Source: Pontibacillus yanchengensis
GTDB lineage: Bacteria; Bacillota; Bacilli; Bacillales; BH030062
Direction of reading: 5' to 3'
NCBI RefSeq assembly: GCF_009856295.1
Contig: NZ_WMEU01000001.1
Coordinates: 248,001 to 312,000 of the forward strand
Length of the DNA stretch: 64,000 bases
Shown piece by piece: positions 7,394-16,710 of the stretch. A program made the translations under genes and the position numbers. Under the pieces are notes generated by a model. That model saw only the letters and a list, made by a program, of their open reading frames with translations. It was not told where the DNA came from and made no database searches. Every line of letters starts with the position of its first letter. Position 1 is the stretch's first letter.

Positions 7394-9754
7394 TTAAGAA
7401 GATTGTTCTTCGCTTTGTTTAGAAACTAATACATCTCTAGGTTTGCTGCCACCATATGGACCCACAATATTACGGTCCTCCATAGCATCAATTAATCTTG
7501 CCGCTCTTGTGTAGCCGATTCTAAACCTACGTTGTAGCATGGAAACGCTAGCACTTTGCATTTCAACAACAAGTTGAACAGCATCGTCATAAAGGTCATC
7601 ATCCACTTCTTCTGTCTTTTCTGGTTCTTCATCTGGAATCATTTCTTCTTGATATTGAGCTTTTTGCTGTTCTACACAATGATCTACGATACGTTCCACT
7701 TCCTCATCAGATAAGAAAGCACCTTGAACACGAGTTGGTTTAGAAGAACCAACTGGTATGAATAACATATCCCCTCTTCCAAGTAGCTTTTCTGCGCCAC
7801 CTGTATCTAATATTGTCCTTGAATCGGTTGCTGAAGATACGCTAAATGCAATCCTAGACGGAATATTAGCTTTAATTACACCTGTAATGACATCAACAGA
7901 AGGTCTTTGGGTCGCAATAATCAAATGGATCCCTGCTGCTCTGGCCATTTGTGCTAAACGTGTAATAGCATCCTCCACATCGTTGGAAGCAACCATCATC
8001 AAATCTGCAAGTTCATCTACTAATACTACTATATAAGGTAATTGAGGCTGACTATCATTATTTTCATGGTTATATTTTTTCACATATTCATTATAGCCTT
8101 CAATATTTCTTGTACCCGTATCAGAGAACAATTCGTACCTTCGTTCCATCTCATCAACCACTTTTTTTAAGGCACGGGAAGCTTTTTTCGGGTCCGTAAC
8201 AACCGGACTTAGTAAATGCGGAATTCCGTTGTACATATTTAACTCCACTTTTTTGGGGTCAATCATCATCATCTTTACTTCATGAGGTTTGGCTCTCATG
8301 AGAATACTTGTGATAATTCCGTTGATACACACACTTTTACCGCTACCGGTAGCACCAGCAACAAGCATGTGAGGCATTTTATTTAATTCAGATACAACAG
8401 ACTCCCCTGCGATATCTCGACCTAGTGCAAATAATAATTTAGAGCTTGTATTTTTAGTATGTGATTCTAGTACCTCTCGTAAAGAAACTGTGGCGATTTC
8501 TTGATTAGGTACTTCAATACCTACTGCTGATTTACCAGGGATAGGAGCCTCAATACGAATATCTTTAGCTGCCAAGGCAAGAGCTAGGTCGTCGTGTAAG
8601 TTAACAATTTTACTTACCTTTACCCCTACATCCGGATACACTTCATATTTCGTTACAGATGGTCCGACGTGAACTTTTGTCACTTTAGCCTTCACTCCAA
8701 AGCTATGGAACGTTTGTTCAAGTTTCTTTACAGTAGCTTGAATTTTTGAACGCTCTTGTTGTTGTGCATTATGAGTTGGCTCGGCTAATAAATCCATCGA
8801 AGGTAACTTGTAATCAAAATTTTCAATCTCCGTTAATGGAAGAGATTGTGATAATTGATTATCTTCAGTTGAATCTTGATCTTGTGTCTGAGATTCCGTT
8901 ACTACAGATCCTTGTACACTTTCATCCGGCTTAGAATCGTTATTTGATTTAGATTGGTTACCATATGCCACATCAGTAAAGTCCTGAATAATAGGCTCTT
9001 CATCGTTTTCTCCCCCCACCGAATAGGAGGTTTCTTGCTCGTCAGAATGTTGCTCTTTTGAAAAAGCTTGAGATTCTTCTTTTTGCTTCTTTTTTTCTGC
9101 TTTTTTCTCACTATAATCTTGTTGTTGATCTTTGATTTGTTCCCATTGCTTTTGGAAGAAGTCTCTCATCCGCTCTATTATTTTTTGCAAGAAGTTCCCT
9201 AATGAAATTTCCGTTAGAAACAGCACACCTACAATCATTGCAAAAAACGCTACGATTTTTGCTCCAGTAGGGGCAAATAAATAATAGGTGAACGCAAATA
9301 AGGAAGCGCCAATCATCCCACCTCCTAGATGGGTAGAAGGCAAGTCTCCAGCTAAATAGGCACCGTAATGGTTCCAAGTGGTCCTAAGAATAGAAGGCTC
9401 TACATTATCTCTCATAATTTCTTCAAAGCTTTGTACATGTGTAAGTAACAAAAGGGAAGCGAAAATGATATAGAATCCTATAAATCGTTTATGTAAGAAG
9501 GTAGGCCATTTACGTTGAATCATTAAATAAATTCCTACTATAGACAAAAAAACTGATACAATAAAATACCAAATCCCAAAGAAAAATTGAAATAAATGCT
9601 CCAAAGAGCTTGGTATTGCTCCACCAGCAATAGCACTCGCACCACTGCCAAATACAGCTAAAAACAGCAAGAAAAGACCTATAAGCTCAAACTTCACTTG
9701 ATCTTTCATATGTGTTTGTTTTTTGTTATTTCCTTTTCGTTTCTTTTTCGCCAT
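7394..9754 (-). CDS. spoIIIE: DNA translocase SpoIIIE (FtsK family)
   Basis: Membrane-anchored DNA pump that moves the chromosome through the sporulation septum. At 786 residues it matches B. subtilis SpoIIIE (787) rather than the soluble SftA. Four membrane helices occupy about residues 20-185, followed by an acidic/Gln-rich linker to about 315. The motor contains Walker A GATGSGKS (about residue 470) and Walker [14 protein letters not shown]. The C-terminal 65 residues form the gamma winged helix ([20 protein letters not shown]) that reads SRS sequences. The ATG follows AGGTGAGATC. Its place after tepA-ylzJ and before ymfC is the canonical Bacillus context. Confidence 0.96.
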   Translation of the reverse strand: MAKKKRKGNNKKQTHMKDQVKFELIGLFLLFLAVFGSGASAIAGGAIPSSLEHLFQFFFGIWYFIVSVFLSIVGIYLMIQRKWPTFLHKRFIGFYIIFASLLLLTHVQSFEEIMRDNVEPSILRTTWNHYGAYLAGDLPSTHLGGGMIGASLFAFTYYLFAPTGAKIVAFFAMIVGVLFLTEISLGNFLQKIIERMRDFFQKQWEQIKDQQQDYSEKKAEKKKQKEESQAFSKEQHSDEQETSYSVGGENDEEPIIQDFTDVAYGNQSKSNNDSKPDESVQGSVVTESQTQDQDSTEDNQLSQSLPLTEIENFDYKLPSMDLLAEPTHNAQQQERSKIQATVKKLEQTFHSFGVKAKVTKVHVGPSVTKYEVYPDVGVKVSKIVNLHDDLALALAAKDIRIEAPIPGKSAVGIEVPNQEIATVSLREVLESHTKNTSSKLLFALGRDIAGESVVSELNKMPHMLVAGATGSGKSVCINGIITSILMRAKPHEVKMMMIDPKKVELNMYNGIPHLLSPVVTDPKKASRALKKVVDEMERRYELFSDTGTRNIEGYNEYVKKYNHENNDSQPQLPYIVVLVDELADLMMVASNDVEDAITRLAQMARAAGIHLIIATQRPSVDVITGVIKANIPSRIAFSVSSATDSRTILDTGGAEKLLGRGDMLFIPVGSSKPTRVQGAFLSDEEVERIVDHCVEQQKAQYQEEMIPDEEPEKTEEVDDDLYDDAVQLVVEMQSASVSMLQRRFRIGYTRAARLIDAMEDRNIVGPYGGSKPRDVLVSKQSEEQSS

Positions 9755-9776
9755 GATCTCACCTCTGCTCCCATTA

Positions 9777-9804
9777 GAGAAAGCAGCCCATACGGCTGCT
9801 CTCC
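9777..9804 (-). other. Hairpin between ylzJ and spoIIIE
   Basis: GGAGAGCAGCC on the minus strand pairs with GGCTGCTTTC across a short loop, with one mismatch. Only a mixed TTTCTC follows, so this is a weak terminator at best. It would separate tepA-ylzJ transcription from spoIIIE. Confidence 0.45.
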
Positions 9805-9844
9805 AATTTATTATATCACAAGCACGAGGTTTATAAATACACTA

Positions 9845-10069
9845 TCACTCCTGAAAATCTTGCATTGAGAGGATTGTACCAGGAATGAAATCTGTATCTA
9901 AATAGTCTTGAGGATCTGTGGAGATCAATTGAAGGATTTGAAAATTTCCATCATTCATTTTCTGTACCTTCATTGTTCTACCTTTAATCGAGACTATTTT
10001 GTTGTTTTCATAGCTAGATGGGTCATCCTCATAAATATCAAATTCACTTAAAGGTGTGTAATGAATCAT
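9845..10069 (-). CDS. ylzJ: YlzJ-like small protein
   Basis: A 74-residue protein beginning [20 protein letters not shown] and ending in a short acidic tail, with no membrane segment. It matches the conserved YlzJ family of Bacillaceae in size, sequence style and position. Its start overlaps the end of tepA by four bases (ATGA), so the two are co-translated. The function is unknown; the fixed pairing with tepA suggests a linked role. Confidence 0.85.
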   Translation of the reverse strand: MIHYTPLSEFDIYEDDPSSYENNKIVSIKGRTMKVQKMNDGNFQILQLISTDPQDYLDTDFIPGTILSMQDFQE

Positions 10070-10800
10070 TGAATCAGCCCTTCAGATTGTTGGTCTTTAT
10101 TAGCGTCAATCATTCCTTTTAACTTCTTCATTGCGTGACTTACTCCACCTACTTCATTAATTAAGCCATACTTCACTGCATCATCACCAATTACATTTGT
10201 TCCTATGTCTCGTGTTAAATTTCCTTTTGCAAACATTAAATCCTTTAATTTCTCTTCATTAATATTAGAATGCGCTGTAACAAAGTCTAGTACTCGTTCT
10301 TGCATTTTCTCCATATACTCAAATGTTTGTGGAACACCAATTACTAATCCATTCATGCGAACAGGATGTATCGTCATTGTCGCTGTCTCTACAATAAACG
10401 AATAATCAGTAGCAACAGCAATTGGTACTCCAATAGAATGTCCCCCGCCAAGTACAATGGAGACACTAGGTTTTGAAAGAGATGCAATCATTTCTGATAT
10501 TGCTAAACCTGCTTCTACATCTCCCCCTACTGTATTAAGTAAAACAATTAAGCCCTCTATTTTAGGGTTTTGTTCAATGGCAATAATTTGCGGAATAAGG
10601 TGCTCATACTTCGTTGTTTTATTCTTTGGTGGTAATTGAACATGTCCCTCTATTTGCCCAATGATAGGTAATATATGAATATTGGAGTCAGGTGCCTGCG
10701 CTACTTGACTTTGTCCTAGCTGTTGAATCTTTTGCATCAATGCCTTAGCCTGACTTTGGTCTTCTTGTCCTTCTTTATTCGGTTCTTCCTCATTTCTCAT
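10066..10800 (-). CDS. tepA: ClpP-like translocation-enhancing protease TepA
   Basis: Member of the ClpP/crotonase superfamily, 244 residues, implicated in B. subtilis in degradation of signal peptides and improved secretion. After a polar N-terminal tail, the ClpP core begins near residue 45. The glycine-rich strand [10 protein letters not shown] is followed by the putative nucleophile in [12 protein letters not shown], and TIHPVRMNG supplies the likely catalytic His. There is no signal peptide, so the enzyme is cytoplasmic. The ATG follows AAAGGAGCG. In B. subtilis rnjB lies between dapA and tepA; here tepA follows dapA directly, behind a terminator. Confidence 0.9.
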   Translation of the reverse strand: MRNEEEPNKEGQEDQSQAKALMQKIQQLGQSQVAQAPDSNIHILPIIGQIEGHVQLPPKNKTTKYEHLIPQIIAIEQNPKIEGLIVLLNTVGGDVEAGLAISEMIASLSKPSVSIVLGGGHSIGVPIAVATDYSFIVETATMTIHPVRMNGLVIGVPQTFEYMEKMQERVLDFVTAHSNINEEKLKDLMFAKGNLTRDIGTNVIGDDAVKYGLINEVGGVSHAMKKLKGMIDANKDQQSEGLIQ

Positions 10801-10896
10801 CTGAATCGCTCCTTTTACATAGCTTTAAGTGTAGTATGAACTATTTAACAAGAAGCATACTTAGAAAACAGAATGAAATTAGAGTAATAACAAGCT

Positions 10897-10925
10897 AAAA
10901 AGAGCTTCCCTTAAAGGGAAGCTCT
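10897..10925 (-). terminator. Rho-independent terminator after dapA
   Basis: AGAGCTTCCC (10901-10910) and GGGAAGCTCT (10916-10925) form a perfect 10-pair stem with loop TTAAA. A short U tract follows on the minus strand. It closes the asd-dapG-dapA unit. Confidence 0.88.
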
Positions 10926-10935
10926 AGACATTCAC

Positions 10936-11799
10936 TTAACATAACAGTTGTGATAAGGTAGAACGTTGATCTGCTGTTAGTGGTAATAATGGTAATCGTA
11001 CGCCACCTACATCGACACCTTTTAGCTGCAAGGCAGTTTTCACAGGTGAAGGTGAAGGAGCCATAAAGCAACCTTTCATGACAGGAAGTAACTGTTGATG
11101 AAGTTTAGATGCTTTAGCCGCATCACCATCTTCAACAGCTTGAAGCATCTCTTGCATTTCATTACCAATCACATGAGCAGATACAGAAACTATTCCTGCG
11201 GCACCAATTGAAAAGGAAGGTAACGTTAACGTATCTTCTCCACTATAAACAGAAAAGTCATCACTTGTTTTTGAAATCATTTCTGTCATTGCATCTAAAT
11301 CGCCACCTGCATCTTTAACGGATACAATATTCTGAATTTCAGAAAGGCGAACAATTGTATCCACTTCCATCGTGACCACAGAACGTCCAGGTATGTTATA
11401 AAGCATAACGGGAAGTTTTGTTTCAGCTGCAATTGTTGAGAAATGTTGATAAAGGCCTTCTTGTGTAGGTTTATTGTAATACGGAGCCACTAACATGATT
11501 CCATCTACACCTGTTTGCTCTGCTTTTTTTGTTAATTCAATGGAAGCATGGGTATTGTTGCTACCAGTACCAGCAATAACTGGAATTCGTTTATCTACAA
11601 TTTTCACAACATGATTTAATAAAGCAATTTTTTCTTCAGCGGTCAATGTTGGTGATTCCCCCGTAGTACCGGCTACTACAAGACCGTCCGAGCCATGTTC
11701 AATTAAATGTTGTAAAAGTTTAGTTGTTTTATCAAAATCTATATTTCCACCGTTATCAAACGGGGTAACCATAGCAGTGAGTACTCTACCAAAATTCAT
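10936..11799 (-). CDS. dapA: 4-hydroxy-tetrahydrodipicolinate synthase
   Basis: Condenses aspartate semialdehyde with pyruvate, the first step committed to diaminopimelate, lysine and spore dipicolinate. At 287 residues it is a typical TIM barrel of the DHDPS family. The pyruvate-binding GTTGES motif is at about 44-49, the catalytic tyrosine lies in MLYNIPGRSV at about 133, and the Schiff-base lysine in SVKDAGG at about 161. It is last in the asd-dapG-dapA unit, 22 bases after dapG, and next to dpaA/dpaB, which use its product in the sporulating mother cell. Confidence 0.97.
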   Translation of the reverse strand: MNFGRVLTAMVTPFDNGGNIDFDKTTKLLQHLIEHGSDGLVVAGTTGESPTLTAEEKIALLNHVVKIVDKRIPVIAGTGSNNTHASIELTKKAEQTGVDGIMLVAPYYNKPTQEGLYQHFSTIAAETKLPVMLYNIPGRSVVTMEVDTIVRLSEIQNIVSVKDAGGDLDAMTEMISKTSDDFSVYSGEDTLTLPSFSIGAAGIVSVSAHVIGNEMQEMLQAVEDGDAAKASKLHQQLLPVMKGCFMAPSPSPVKTALQLKGVDVGGVRLPLLPLTADQRSTLSQLLC

Positions 11800-11821
11800 G
11801 GCATCCTACTCCTTTCTATAT

Positions 11822-13042
11822 TTATTCTCCAAGTTCAAGTTCAAATGTTTTGTGTAAGGCATTAACGGTTTTCACTAGATCTTCATCTTTTATTAATACC
11901 CAAATTGTGGTGTGACTATCTGCAGATTGAAGAATTTGCACGCCCTCATTCGTTAACGTATGAACAATCTTCGCAGCAATACCAGGGACTCCTGTAATTC
12001 CTGCTCCAACCGTTGATACTTTTGCACAGTTATAAGAGATTTCAGGTTCGTAACCAATATCTTCCAGAATAGCTTTGGCTTTTTCTGTAAACATTCCTGG
12101 TATTGTGTAAACAACTCCCTTAGGAGATATGTTTATAAAGTCTACAGAGATACCAGCTTCTGCCATGGATTTAAACACTTCCGATTGCAATTGGTAGTCT
12201 TCATCCTTAGCATGGACTTTAATTTGTGAAACACCAGAAAGATGTGCTATCCCTGTTACGGGACGGTCTGGAATATCTTTTCCCTTTCCATCACTCCTGG
12301 AATTTGTGACAAGTGTCCCATAATCATCCTTGTAAGTTGAGCGTACTCGCATAGGAACTTTTGCTTGCATGGCAATTTCCACCGCTCGTGGATGAACAAC
12401 TTTAGCTCCTTGATAGGCAAGATTCACAATCTCATTATAAGTCATGATAGCAAGTGGGCGTGCTGCTTCCACAAGGCGTGGATCTGCTGTCATAATCCCT
12501 TCGACATCGGTAAAAATATCGATGTATTCTGACTGTAAAGCTGCACCAAGAGCCGCTGCTGAAGTATCACTACCTCCACGACCTATTGTAGTGGTTTCCC
12601 CAGTGGCCGTTTGCCCCTGAAAACCTGCTACAACGACTACATCTGTTGACTGAAATTCTTCGAATATGCGGTCAGGATTCATTTCTTTAATCTTTGCTTC
12701 CGTAAAGTCATCACTAGTAACGAATCCAGCTTGTGCTCCTGTTAAAGCTTGCGAGCGGAGTCCCTCTTCATTCAGTTCGTTTGAAAAAACCACAGAAGAA
12801 ATAACTTCTCCACAAGAAGTAAGTAAATCCTCCTCACGCTTGGAAACATGGTGATGTGGATACTGAATTAAATCTAGTAATGTATCGGTAGCATAAGGGT
12901 CACCTTTCCGGCCCATTGCTGACACTACCACCACAACTTTATATCCTTCTGTAACAGCATTTTTTACATGCGTAATTGCTTGTTTACGCCCTTCTTCGTT
13001 ACGAACGGAGGTTCCTCCAAATTTTTGAACCAGAATCTTCAT
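11822..13042 (-). CDS. dapG: Aspartokinase I (diaminopimelate-sensitive type)
   Basis: Phosphorylates aspartate to open the aspartate pathway. The 406-residue length matches B. subtilis DapG (404). The kinase domain starts with the substrate motif VQKFGGTSV and includes GRGGSDTSAAALGAAL. Two ACT regulatory domains occupy about residues 260-400, the second beginning STVGAGITGVPGIAA. Known DapG enzymes are inhibited by meso-diaminopimelate; that property is inferred by family. No lysine riboswitch is visible upstream, which fits DapG rather than LysC. It is 22 bases after asd. Confidence 0.95.
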   Translation of the reverse strand: MKILVQKFGGTSVRNEEGRKQAITHVKNAVTEGYKVVVVVSAMGRKGDPYATDTLLDLIQYPHHHVSKREEDLLTSCGEVISSVVFSNELNEEGLRSQALTGAQAGFVTSDDFTEAKIKEMNPDRIFEEFQSTDVVVVAGFQGQTATGETTTIGRGGSDTSAAALGAALQSEYIDIFTDVEGIMTADPRLVEAARPLAIMTYNEIVNLAYQGAKVVHPRAVEIAMQAKVPMRVRSTYKDDYGTLVTNSRSDGKGKDIPDRPVTGIAHLSGVSQIKVHAKDEDYQLQSEVFKSMAEAGISVDFINISPKGVVYTIPGMFTEKAKAILEDIGYEPEISYNCAKVSTVGAGITGVPGIAAKIVHTLTNEGVQILQSADSHTTIWVLIKDEDLVKTVNALHKTFELELGE

Positions 13043-13064
13043 GCTGACACCTCATCGTTCATCT

Positions 13065-14120
13065 TTATTTCTTTTGTAACCATTCATTCTTAATAATACT
13101 TTCCGCAATCTGCACGGAGTTCCATGCAGCACCCTTAAGTAGATTATCAGAAACTACCCAAAGATGGAAACCATTTGGCTGATCTAAATCTTTACGGATA
13201 CGACCAACAAAGACATCACGCTTACCTTCCGCATTTAATGGTGTTGGATACACTTGATTAGCAGGATCATCTTCTAGCGTTAACCCAGGTGCATTAGCTA
13301 ATTCGCTCTGTAATTCTTCTACATTTACGTTTTCATCGTCAATTTCAATATATACGCTTTCTGCATGAGAAGTAAAGATAGGTAGACGCACACATGTTGC
13401 CGCAACATGCAACTCATCAGAATGCATAATCTTTTTTGTTTCATTAATCATTTTCATTTCTTCAAAGGTATATCCATTTTCTTCGAATTTATCAATTTGT
13501 GGAAGAGCATTAAAAGCAATTGGATAATGGTGTTCATCACCTTTTACTGGTAAAATCTCAGGTGTATGCGTTTCTTCCTTTAAAAATGCTTCACTTTGAT
13601 TCCGTAATTCATCACTTGCTTCATTCCCTGCACCTGAAACAGCTTGATACGTGGATACAATGACACGCTTCAATCCGTATGCATGGCGAAGAGGTTCAAG
13701 TGCTGCCACCATTTGAATAGTGGAGCAGTTTGGATTGGCAATGATTCCTTGATGTTTTGCTATATCTACTTCATTCACCTCTGGTACCACTAGTGGTACG
13801 TTAGGGTCCATACGATATGCACTTGTATTGTCTACTACAACTGCTCCACGTTTAACCGCTTCTGGTGCAAGTTGTTTAGAAATCGATCCACCAGCAGAAA
13901 ATAAAGCAATGTCTACGCCCTCAAAGCTTTCTGGAGTTGCTTCTTGTATTGTAATTTCTTTATCTTGAAAACGAACCGTTTTACCTGCGGATCGTTTTGA
14001 TGATAATAACGTTAAGGTTTCAATAGGGAAGTTACGATCTTCTAATGTCTCAAGCATCTTTTGACCTACAGCCCCTGTTGCTCCAACGATTGCTACATGA
14101 TAATTCTTTTGTTCAGCCAT
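13065..14120 (-). CDS. asd: Aspartate-semialdehyde dehydrogenase
   Basis: NADPH-dependent reduction of aspartyl phosphate to the semialdehyde. The 351-residue protein has the NADP loop [11 protein letters not shown] at residues 12-22, the catalytic cysteine in [10 protein letters not shown] (about residue 130) and the conserved active-site segment QAVSGAG. It follows dpaB after a 95-base gap that holds a possible vegetative promoter. That would allow asd-dapG-dapA to be expressed during growth as well as from the sporulation promoter ahead of dpaA. Confidence 0.96.
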   Translation of the reverse strand: MAEQKNYHVAIVGATGAVGQKMLETLEDRNFPIETLTLLSSKRSAGKTVRFQDKEITIQEATPESFEGVDIALFSAGGSISKQLAPEAVKRGAVVVDNTSAYRMDPNVPLVVPEVNEVDIAKHQGIIANPNCSTIQMVAALEPLRHAYGLKRVIVSTYQAVSGAGNEASDELRNQSEAFLKEETHTPEILPVKGDEHHYPIAFNALPQIDKFEENGYTFEEMKMINETKKIMHSDELHVAATCVRLPIFTSHAESVYIEIDDENVNVEELQSELANAPGLTLEDDPANQVYPTPLNAEGKRDVFVGRIRKDLDQPNGFHLWVVSDNLLKGAAWNSVQIAESIIKNEWLQKK

Positions 14121-14170
14121 AATTGTTTCTCCCTTCTCCTCACGTTTGATTCTTTATATTAGTAAACCTC

Positions 14171-14179
14171 ATTGTATCA
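14171..14179 (-). promoter_or_regulatory. Possible extended -10 promoter for asd-dapG-dapA
   Basis: On the minus strand TGATACAAT is a good extended -10 element (TGnTACAAT) about 50 bases ahead of the asd ATG. The region 17 bases further upstream has no clear -35. A growth-phase promoter is expected here because diaminopimelate is needed in vegetative cells. Confidence 0.45.
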
Positions 14180-14215
14180 TATACTTAAAAAAACGTGATA
14201 CCTTCAAGTCGCATT

Positions 14216-14806
14216 TTAGCTAGATCTTTCAATAATAACAGGCTGGATTTGTTTAAATTGAAGAGCTGCTTCAATGGTTTCAGGGATTTTCTCCATGTCA
14301 GCAACCATAGAATTTGGTTTCTTTACAATGTTATCTTGACCAAAAGGTACAAAGAAAATATTTTTGGTCGCCATCAAGCGCATAAGATTTTGACCATTCA
14401 GTCCTAAAATGTCATTCGAAGATACTGCTAAAACAACTGGATTTTGATTACGTAATGTTGCTTTAGCTGCCATCAACACGGGGGAGTCTGTTAATGCATT
14501 AGCCATTTTACTTAAGGAATTTCCGGTTAATGGAGCGATTACCATGCAATCTAAAGGCCGTTTTGGACCTAGTGGTTCTGCTTCAGGAATCGTACTTATT
14601 AATTTTTCTCCAGTAATTTCTTCAATCTTCTTTAAATGATCTGCTGCATCCCCAAAATATGTGTCCGTTTTTTGAACTGTATAGGAAACAACTGGTACAA
14701 CAGTTGCACCTGCTTCCATTAACTTTTCCATTTGAGGGAATACTTCTGAATACGTACAATGAGACCCTGTCAGACCAAACCCAATCACTTTACCTTTTAA
14801 AGACAT
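14216..14806 (-). CDS. dpaB: Dipicolinate synthase subunit B
   Basis: Flavoprotein-like subunit (SpoVFB), 196 residues, of the enzyme that oxidises dihydrodipicolinate to dipicolinic acid in the mother cell during sporulation. The flavin-binding fold is shown by KVIGFGLTGSHCTYSEVFPQ at the N-terminus and by CMVIAPLTGNSLSKMANALT in the middle. Its ATG overlaps the dpaA stop by one base, so the two subunits are made together. It should be controlled by the sigma-K promoter ahead of dpaA. Confidence 0.95.
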   Translation of the reverse strand: MSLKGKVIGFGLTGSHCTYSEVFPQMEKLMEAGATVVPVVSYTVQKTDTYFGDAADHLKKIEEITGEKLISTIPEAEPLGPKRPLDCMVIAPLTGNSLSKMANALTDSPVLMAAKATLRNQNPVVLAVSSNDILGLNGQNLMRLMATKNIFFVPFGQDNIVKKPNSMVADMEKIPETIEAALQFKQIQPVIIERSS

Positions 14807-15702
14807 TACTCATTACCCCTTTCCCCTATTTCTTCAATTAACACCTGAGTAATCACATTTGCCAAAATGCTCCCTGCTGTTTTCGGAGCAACAATGCCTG
14901 GCAGGCCTGGTGCTAACAACGCTTTAATTCCTCTTTTTTCAGCGTAACGAAAATCAGTACCACCTGGTTTAGAGGCCAAATCTATAATCAATGTTCTGTT
15001 CGGCATGTTTTGAATAACTGCTGCTGTAACCACTTGCGCTGGTATCGTATTAATCAAAATATCACAATCATGGGTATGCTGTTTCAAGTCTTTAATAGAG
15101 AAAGACTCGAGACTCATTTCATGAATTCGTGCCAGATCTTCTGACTTTCGTGCTCCTACCTTCACTTTTGCACCTAAAGAAGCGAAAGTACGAGCGACGC
15201 TCATGCCTACTCTTCCAAGTCCTAAAACAAAAATTGTGGAAGAATGGATGGTAAAATCTGTATGTTGAATAGCCATCATAATTGTTCCCTCAACCGTAGG
15301 GATTGAATTGTATATCGCAACATCATTTCGATCGAACAACGGTATTAATGTACGATTTGTCTCTTGTGTCAAATTCGTTAAATAATTGTTCGTTATTCCA
15401 GTAAACAACAAACAATGTTCAGGAGTTTGTTCCAACCATTCTTTCGTTAGTTGAATAGACTGATTGGAAAAAATGGTATCAATCTCTCCCTGTAAATTTG
15501 TACCCGGTACAGGTAAAATCATCGCATCTAGCTCTTTTGGATCCACATCATCTAATGCTTCCTGCTTCGCTCCCGTAAAACCATGATCCAATTGATCAAA
15601 CCCTATCAAATGTAAAGTAGCATCTAATTCAATCAATCTTCGAATCACTTCAAGTTGACGAGCATCGCCACCTAGAATAGCTATTGAATAACCGGTCAAC
15701 AT
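14806..15702 (-). CDS. dpaA: Dipicolinate synthase subunit A
   Basis: Dehydrogenase-like subunit (SpoVFA), 298 residues. A Rossmann fold with FVLGLGRVGMSVARTFASLG (about residues 158-177) binds NAD(P), followed by ILINTIPAQVV and LIIDLASKPGGTDF. The N-terminal 145 residues form the family-specific domain. It works with DpaB to make dipicolinate, which reaches about a tenth of spore dry mass in this group. The ATG at 15702 follows AGGTGAGGTG. A near-perfect sigma-K promoter lies about 45 bases upstream, so transcription should be late and limited to the mother cell. Confidence 0.95.
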   Translation of the reverse strand: MLTGYSIAILGGDARQLEVIRRLIELDATLHLIGFDQLDHGFTGAKQEALDDVDPKELDAMILPVPGTNLQGEIDTIFSNQSIQLTKEWLEQTPEHCLLFTGITNNYLTNLTQETNRTLIPLFDRNDVAIYNSIPTVEGTIMMAIQHTDFTIHSSTIFVLGLGRVGMSVARTFASLGAKVKVGARKSEDLARIHEMSLESFSIKDLKQHTHDCDILINTIPAQVVTAAVIQNMPNRTLIIDLASKPGGTDFRYAEKRGIKALLAPGLPGIVAPKTAGSILANVITQVLIEEIGERGNE

Positions 15703-15748
15703 TCATTTCACCTCACCTTACACCTATATAACTCATGGGATTCTCTCA

Positions 15749-15775
15749 TATCCTATGACTACCTTGGCAAAAGGT
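15749..15775 (-). promoter_or_regulatory. Sigma-K promoter of dpaA-dpaB
   Basis: On the minus strand CATAGGATA (15757-15749) matches the sigma-K -10 consensus CATAnnnTA exactly. An AC dinucleotide (15775-15774) sits 16 bases upstream, the expected -35 element and spacing. Transcription would start near 15740, about 40 bases ahead of the dpaA ATG. In B. subtilis spoVF is a sigma-K operon, so sequence and known biology agree. Confidence 0.75.
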
Positions 15776-15986
15776 GAATGTCCTATATTAAATGCACAGC
15801 CTACTCCTCTGTTTAGTATGTATGTGCAATAGTTACATAACATTGAATTACTACTTTCCTTCATTAAAGATGCATTAGCTGGAAATACTTTTTTAAGTAT
15901 CGAGCCTTTCCTACCTCAGGCATTTGTTTTGGATTTTTACAATTTCTAACACCATACAAACCCTCAACCCAGGAAAAAGAAATAAA

Positions 15987-16215
15987 GATAAGCGCAAGCA
16001 GCCCCTAGCTATGTACAAACTTCTCCCCACAGGGCGTGGGTTGGTTCGATGTTGCTGCACGATGCAGCGGTCTTAACGAACCTCCATCATCCCAGAGCTT
16101 CCTTGCGTATGAGATAAAGGAAAAACGGAGAGCGGTAGCGATTCGATGTTAAATTATCGTACAGAGGGGAGGGAAGCATACTAGTGGCTGGGCACTGGAG
16201 CTAGGCGTCACCTCT
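15987..16215. repeat. GC-rich structured intergenic repeat-like block
   Basis: A GC-rich island in AT-rich surroundings. Its ends are imperfect inverted copies: GCAGCCCCTAGCTATG near 15998-16013 against CATACTAGTGGCTGGGC near 16177-16193. Inside is a nested hairpin: GGTTCG (16043-16048) with CGAACC (16077-16082), enclosing GCTGCA-CGA-TGCAGC (16054-16068). It has no coding appearance. The style resembles dispersed intergenic repeats of Bacillaceae, which I cannot confirm without other copies. Confidence 0.45.
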
Positions 16216-16278
16216 ATACTTATTACGTTATACACAGGTCAACTTTTTTATAGTACATTTTATAGTACACTAGACAAT

Positions 16279-16310
16279 AAAAAAAGAGCCTGGAAAATCT
16301 CCAAGCTCTC
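16279..16310 (-). terminator. Rho-independent terminator after ymxH
   Basis: On the minus strand GAGCTTGGA pairs with TCCAGGCTC (one G-U) around a short loop and is followed by seven T residues. It closes the ylxY-mlpA-ymxH unit. Confidence 0.88.
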
Positions 16311-16398
16311 CTTCTAATAATGACTTTGTAGTAGGTTGATGTAATTTAGTCGGACCATTTCATACCTAAATAACTTGGCCATGTTACAGATGTGATAT

Positions 16399-16635
16399 CT
16401 ACTCTTTTGGATCAATAATAATCATATCTTCGCCGATTTTTTTAATATCTGACCACCTAATCCGTATTTCATCTCCCTCTTTCTTCATACCAAACCATTT
16501 ATAACTTGGTATAAGAAACGATTGGATGTGGCCGGTATCTTTATCAATTTCTAAGTCAGTTTGACCTAATACCCCTAAACGTGCTCCGTGTTTCACATCA
16601 ACTATCTCTTTTCCACTCAATGCGCGATATCTCAA
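16399..16635 (-). CDS. ymxH: YlmC/YmxH-family sporulation-associated protein
   Basis: A 78-residue PRC-barrel-like protein of the YlmC/YmxH family, starting with the recognisable RALSGKEIVDVKHGARLGVL and ending IGEDMIIIDPKE. The function is unknown; the family is widespread in spore formers. The start is TTG 16635 behind GGGGGCGGTG. It lies between the M16 peptidase gene mlpA and the dpaA operon, as in B. subtilis, and ends in its own terminator. Confidence 0.9.
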   Translation of the reverse strand: MRYRALSGKEIVDVKHGARLGVLGQTDLEIDKDTGHIQSFLIPSYKWFGMKKEGDEIRIRWSDIKKIGEDMIIIDPKE

Positions 16636-16710
16636 CTAGCACCGCCCCCTTTTTATTACTATATGAAAAGATAGGAAGGTGTATGAGTAATGCTATTCAA
16701 GAGTGAATGC

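Larger units (their letters stand above)
15703..16398. other. Long intergenic region between ymxH and dpaA
   Basis: 696 bases without a supported gene. From the ymxH side it holds the ymxH terminator (16279-16310), a tandem TATAGTACA pair (about 16250-16269), a GC-rich structured block (15987-16215), about 200 AT-rich bases with nothing I recognise, and the sigma-K promoter of dpaA (15749-15775). No translated stretch resembles a known protein. Confidence 0.6.

Noticed and set aside
7394..9754. SftA rather than SpoIIIE
   Set aside because: Four N-terminal membrane helices and a length of 786 residues fit SpoIIIE; SftA is soluble and longer.
13043..13064. Lysine riboswitch ahead of aspartokinase
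   Set aside because: The gap to asd is 22 bases, and the enzyme is the DapG type, not riboswitch-controlled LysC.
16245..16270. Tandem TATAGTACA words as a regulatory site
   Set aside because: Only two short AT-rich copies, downstream of a gene and next to a terminator; chance is likely.
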